From: Ilex aquifolium
Lineage: Eukaryota > Streptophyta > Magnoliopsida > Aquifoliales > Aquifoliaceae
Length of the DNA stretch: 64,000 nucleotides
NCBI GenBank assembly: GCA_951799425.1
Contig: OX637394.1
Coordinates: 4,599,501-4,663,500 of the forward strand
Direction of reading: 5' to 3'
In this document: positions 61,542 to 64,000 of the stretch, one piece after another
How positions within the stretch are numbered: position 1 is the first letter of the stretch
Layout of the letters: the number at the start of each line of letters is the position of its first letter
Position numbers and translations under genes: made by a program
The notes under the pieces: generated by a model
Told to the model about the DNA's origin: nothing
The model's database searches: none
The model's input: the letters and a program-made list of their open reading frames with translations, nothing else

Positions 61542-63450
61542 TCATGGCATCTTCAAATTAAGAGTAAGGGATTCAACCTACCTCAATCGATTTGTGGTGG
61601 TAGATTTTAATGATATTATAGTTTATAATTGGACACTTGAAGAACACGTGGAACACTATAGAACTCTCTTTATGAGAAAACCAACTTTAATCGGTCACAA
61701 ACAAACACATTTGACTTTATAGTTGAAAAAACAAAAAATTCATCATCACATTCTCAAAAGATCAATAACTAGTCATGGTTCTAGAACAAATTGAGGGTAT
61801 GATTGTACCTATATCACCCCTTATTCCTCATACTTTCTTTGAATATTTGCACATGCTTCAATGATGGATCAACAATCACACAATAAAAACTTCCAAGTCC
61901 TCTGAATTACTAAAAGGTCTTTCACTCATATGATGCATTGCTTTTTTTAATAAATAAACTATGCATTGATTTGAACTAGGGCCCGTTTGTTGGTGGAATG
62001 CATTCAACTAGAAGAAGCGTTTTCAGTTGAAAATTTGCCTTTCTAAGTGGTCATAGTTTGGCCAAACGGAAGCTTTATGATGGAAAAATGGAAATTAAGC
62101 AAACAGTGACCTAACTCTCTATAAAGGAATTTTTTTTATGGCGCGATTTGTATTAGTTATTGACTCGTTTGAATCTTAAAGAGTAGGTCAAGTGATAATA
62201 TAAATGAACTACAAACTTAGACGTGCGATCGAATCTTTACAATTTTTTGAGGATAGGTAACGAGCGATTTATCTTTTATGAATATTCTAGTCCTGACGTG
62301 GATGATCTGTTTTTGATCAGATCAAAAAAAAAATTAATCAAAATGCGCATAAATTAACTCAGACATTGAGCGTCGAACGAAAAAAAAAAGTCATATGGTT
62401 TGGGGACCCCATTTGACAAAATGGTTGTTTGGGGGCGGTGACAACAAACATGGAAGGAATTATTCTCCAAAATCTCATCGAATGAACCAATAACTTCAAT
62501 GCCACCTCCTCGTTCCCATAGAAAAGAATGTTTCACAAAATCACCCAAAAAAAAATGTTATAAAGAAACATACCCTAATAATTAATAACAAATAATGTTT
62601 TTATTGTAGTAGATGATTACCATATCTAAAAACTTTTTCGGAAGAATTATCTCCTAAAGCTAACTCTAACTCCTTTCAAGAGGTAATTCCTATTCAGAGT
62701 ATTACATGCATCGGCCTCTCAACACGTGTAATAGGGAGTCGGGCCCACACCCAAAACTTAGATACAGTTCGTCTAATCTAAGATTACCATATCTAAGAAT
62801 TAACTTGTACCTCTTTAAATATAAATAAATATTGAATATAATCGTTACATCACGTCAATAATGTCACGTTGTTTTATCGTCTACTAATACATAAACAAGT
62901 CTACAAATGAGTCCCACAAAATTTTATAACTACTCAGCTATGTAATACATAATCACAGCTACGATATGAAATAACCCCCAAGTTTTTTTATTGAATAGTT
63001 ACATTACATCAATATTACTGATGTGATGTAACTGTTACACTTAATATTTACTCAATATGAAAAAAATCTATAAGTTGAAAAAGAAAAAAAACTTGCCCAA
63101 CTTCTATAATAAATTTCGGTTAAGACCCAATTAATTTTTTTGCCCTTCCACCCAAATCTGGTTTCCTAAATAAATGAAGCATCAAAACAAGTGGAGACAT
63201 TACACATACACGCTTTGCACAACACTTCACACCGAATTGGCCACGCATTGAACGCCTAATAACCTCCGTCACATTACTGACGGCAACGTACAATCACAGC
63301 ACATCAAACAAATAGAGCAGCTGACTATCGCCGGTGTTGAGCTTCGTCACGGCGATTTCACCTCAACGCCACGTCTCTCTCTCTCCCTCTGTGTGTCAAC
63401 GACATTGCACTTGCTACCAGAAACATACCCCACCAGCAATTCTCTTTGTA
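61542..63450. other. Gene-free AT-rich DNA
   Basis: No coding exon was recognised. It contains a SINE-like copy at 62,172-62,390. The right end should hold the promoter of the gene starting near 63,714. Confidence 0.5.
62172..62390 (+). repeat. SINE-like dispersed repeat, copy 4
   Basis: agtaggtcaagtgataatat is A-box-like. Then gatcgaatctttacaatttt, tgaatattctagtcctgacg and gcgcataaattaactcagac follow in the same order as in the other copies. Confidence 0.5.
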
Positions 63451-64000
63451 TATATATATATAAATATATATACAGAGAGAGATAGAGAGAAAGTTCTCTC
63501 GTGACGAGAAAGCAACATCTACGCTTTCACGACTCGTGGAATTTTATATTTGGAGAGAAAAAGGGAGTATCTAGAAAGCAACCTCAAAGGTCCTCAATTA
63601 AGCCCCCACTCTTCACAGGAATTATATATGACAGAGTCTAGAGAGAGAAAGTAACGTATAGAGAGGGAAAGAGAATCATTGGTTCTGTGTGAGTCCGATT
63701 ATAGTCATTCTATATGAATGTGGCTTCTCATAAGGTATGTACATTCGATTTATTATTCGTAAGTGTGATTATTAATCTTTTTCACGTTCTTGATCTTCGG
63801 TTTTTGATCTCTTGTGCTCTGTCACGTGAATGTGTGAGGAGGTCGTAGCACGGTTGTGCTGGATTTTTGTCGTTTTTTTCTTATCAATCTTTGCGTGAAT
63901 TTTAGTTTAACTTGACTGGTTAAATAAATGGCACTGAATTCGAACTGAGAATCTCGTAGATCTAAGAATTTGTTGCACAATTTCTTTAAAGATTTCACAA
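63450..64000 (+). CDS. 5' end of an unidentified gene (truncated by the window)
   Basis: GA-rich, leader-like sequence (63,470-63,700: agagagagatagagagaaag and similar) ends in an ATG at 63,714. The short coding exon MNVASHK is followed by a strong donor, aag/gtatgt, at 63,735. The rest of the window would be intron. Nothing identifies the product. The leader-like sequence plus a good donor is the only support. Confidence 0.4.

Overview
This is nuclear DNA from a flowering plant, almost certainly a eudicot. It is AT-rich, its genes are split by GT-AG introns, and it holds plant-specific gene families and plant transposons. There are no bacterial operons, phage genes or CRISPR arrays. Six host protein genes can be assembled from start to stop by joining exons, and a seventh starts at the right edge. 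The open frames alone show only pieces of them.

Layout. 1-7.5 kb: gene-free, AT-rich repeats. 7.9-12.5 kb (+): NPH3/BTB-family gene, 606 aa, with an exact 313-bp tandem duplication across a splice donor. 14.3-15.1 kb (-): PADRE (DUF4228) gene whose conserved tail sits in another frame. 16.3-19.7 kb (-): cytochrome b5, 135 aa, with a Mutator-like MITE in intron 1. 19.7-27.2 kb: gene-poor, with a solo LTR, fold-back elements and minisatellites. 27.5-29.3 kb (+): ribosomal protein L13a, 206 aa, with a telo-box plus Site II promoter. 31.4-37.4 kb (+): malectin-like/LRR receptor kinase, 16 exons, 906 aa. 39.2-44.6 kb (-): plastid-targeted DedA/VTT-like membrane protein, 10 exons, 375 aa, with a duplicated splice donor. 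45.0-46.2 kb: Mutator-like MITE split by a 569-bp Helitron. 47,489-61,209: a complete, young Ty3/gypsy Tat-lineage LTR retrotransposon of 13.7 kb with 716-bp LTRs and target duplication ATGTT. 61.5 kb: decayed plastid tRNA-Leu fragment. 63.7 kb (+): first coding exon of an incomplete gene.

The retrotransposon is the most unusual object. On the + strand it carries gag, protease, reverse transcriptase, two RNase H domains and integrase, with one frameshift and two stop codons. Between pol and the 3' LTR it carries two antisense genes that look related to each other and resemble the 'putative gypsy type transposon' family. One is clearly spliced and ends in a coiled coil. A 54/55-bp tandem array lies where the sense and antisense transcription units converge.

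The host genes are unrelated housekeeping or signalling genes and form no pathway. All family assignments come from reading motifs by eye; no database search was run. Exon junctions were chosen by GT-AG signals, reading-frame continuity and family knowledge, and have no transcript support.
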